Assembly: GCA_001179505.1 (NCBI GenBank)
Contig: CDMY01000246.1
Location: 1 to 45,440, forward strand
Source: Vitrella brassicaformis
Lineage: Eukaryota; Sar; Vitrellaceae
Direction: 5' to 3'
DNA: 45,440 nucleotides
The notes beneath the pieces were generated by a model. It worked only from the letters and a program-made list of their open reading frames with translations. It searched no databases and was not told the DNA's origin. Positions within the stretch are counted from its first letter, which is position 1. Every line of letters starts with the position of its first letter. Positions 44,431-45,440 of the stretch are shown in pieces. The translations under genes and the position numbers were made by a program.

Positions 44431-45440
44431 TGTGTGCATGTGTGTGAATCTGTCTGTCTGTCTGCCATTGGTGTCATCCGCTGACCTTCCTCCTCGAAGC
44501 GTCGTTCCTCCTGTTTGGCCTGGCGGCATATGTCGCCAATCACACTGTTCGACACAAAGATCCTCCCACGCTGAGCAAACACCGACAAACCAACGGAACA
44601 CGCGCACAACGAACGGTTGGATGTCCTCTGTCTGTCTGTTTGTCTGTCTGTCTGTGTGTCTGGGTGTCTGTCTGACCTCTTCGTGATACGCCGTGGCCAG
44701 GAAGTCCGGCCGCAACGGTGGAATCAGCGACGTGGAAAGAACCACAGGCTCGCCTGCACACACAAGCACATAACACCACACCACAGCGCACCACAGCGCA
44801 GCAGCGGCCACATTATGCCCCAGATGCACCCACTTGACCGCATAAGTAAATGGCCTACCGGTCTTTGCGAAGTCGACAGCATCGCTGTGCAGCTCAGCGA
44901 GCTCGAGGCACGTCGGATGGCGGGCCTATGTGGTTTGGTGCGATGTGAGAACACAACAACACAAGACAAGACAACCAACACTCCTAGGAACGTGTTTGTG
45001 TGTGGGTGCAGACTTGCCTTCTGTTCGGCGTAGATGTCGGGCTGGTGGCACTGGTTCAGCCAGGCCACAGCTATCTTGCCCAGCGTGTCAAACCTGAAGT
45101 AGTCGATGAAGTAACTCTGCACACAACACAACACAACACAACAGCAAACGACACACAGCCATCCATTCTCCCCTCCCCTCCCCTCCCTCTCAGCCCTCCC
45201 GGTTTGTCACACACACTTGCGTGTAGTGCCCGTTGCCTGACGGCCGGGTCACGGAGGCCCACCTCGGGCAGTCTCTTCGGCCGCGGCTTGTAGTACTCCG
45301 CACCCGGCGGGTTGGTCGTGGGCGGAACGCATCGAGGGTCCCAAATCGCGTGGTACATGTCACCTGACACACACAAAAAACATATCCACACACACAATGA
45401 GATACGTCTGTGATGTGGCGGCTGAAGGAGTGAGAGTGGG
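37834..45440 (-). CDS. Cellular RNA-dependent RNA polymerase (RDR), C-terminal part, with a large internal insertion and a long tail
   Basis: This is the 3' part of a very long gene whose start lies beyond the right edge. Exons, 5' to 3': 45363-45221, 45116-45018, 44925-44859, 44753-44677, 44570-44486, 44361-44199, 44103-43856, 43778-43676, 43575-43506, 43393-43296, 43165-43071, 42946-42794, 42693-42506, 42408-about 42225, 42088-42052, 41960-41812, 41744-about 41353, about 41294-41022, 40916-40797, 40724-40579, 40514-40456, 40385-40331, 40248-40169, 40079-38161 and 38079-37834. The first exon starts just after the catalytic DLDGD region (GDMYHAIWDPRCVPP). Then come SYFIDYFRFDTLGKIAVAWL, CLELAELHSDAVDFAKTGEP and SVIGDICRQ, all RDR signatures. 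The RDR helical C-terminus (RTQYGVTDESELLTGIV, FESFLSFPWGAIFGAELL) returns only after an insert of about 625 residues. A Pro/Arg/Gln-rich tail of about 720 residues ends the protein. RDRs make double-stranded RNA for silencing. Two junctions (about 42225 and 41350) are unresolved. Confidence 0.8.

Overview
This is nuclear DNA from a eukaryote. The genes are split by many short introns, almost all GT-AG and mostly 60-150 nt, and there is no operon structure. Coding exons are GC-rich, while introns and gene ends are full of CA/TG, TGTC, GGAT and GGGA microsatellites. The gene content fits a photosynthetic alveolate, most likely a chromerid alga related to Vitrella. It includes a pyruvate dehydrogenase E2 with an algal-type bipartite plastid leader, a protein built from oocyst-wall-type cysteine repeats, a mitochondrial calcium uniporter, a cellular RNA-dependent RNA polymerase and a TTTAGGG-like telomeric motif. 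The species call is an inference from reading; no database search was run.

Layout from left to right, with (-) and (+) for strand: PEX22-like peroxin (-, continues off the left edge); DDI1 protease (+); secreted subtilisin-like protease (-); 58-residue membrane protein and WDR13-like WD40 protein (both +, only 16 nt apart); ABHD17-like hydrolase (-); plastid PDC-E2 (+); tRNA-Gly(GCC); stand-alone C-terminal domain of an acyl-adenylating enzyme (-); oocyst-wall-like secreted protein (+); F-box-like coiled-coil protein (-); BTB plus TLDc-like protein (+); TPM-domain membrane protein (-); eight-helix membrane protein (+); mitochondrial macrodomain protein (-); MCU (+); very large RNA-dependent RNA polymerase (-, continues off the right edge).

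The protein genes almost perfectly alternate in strand. This gives seven head-to-head pairs with short shared promoters, separated by seven tail-to-tail regions of about 0.5-1.7 kb that hold microsatellites and the tRNA. The clearest unexplained signal is a palindrome-forming element, TGCGAGCT / AGCTCGCA, that lies near the start codons in all seven divergent promoters.

Exon coordinates were derived by hand from splice consensus and reading-frame continuity. Nearly every joined exon keeps frame. The unresolved junctions are listed. Several genes appear to use GC-AG introns or very short introns, which transcript data should test. Functions span peroxisome (PEX22), proteasome shuttling (DDI1), plastid acetyl-CoA supply (E2), mitochondrion (macrodomain protein and MCU), secretion and wall (subtilase, oocyst-wall-like protein) and RNA silencing (RDR).
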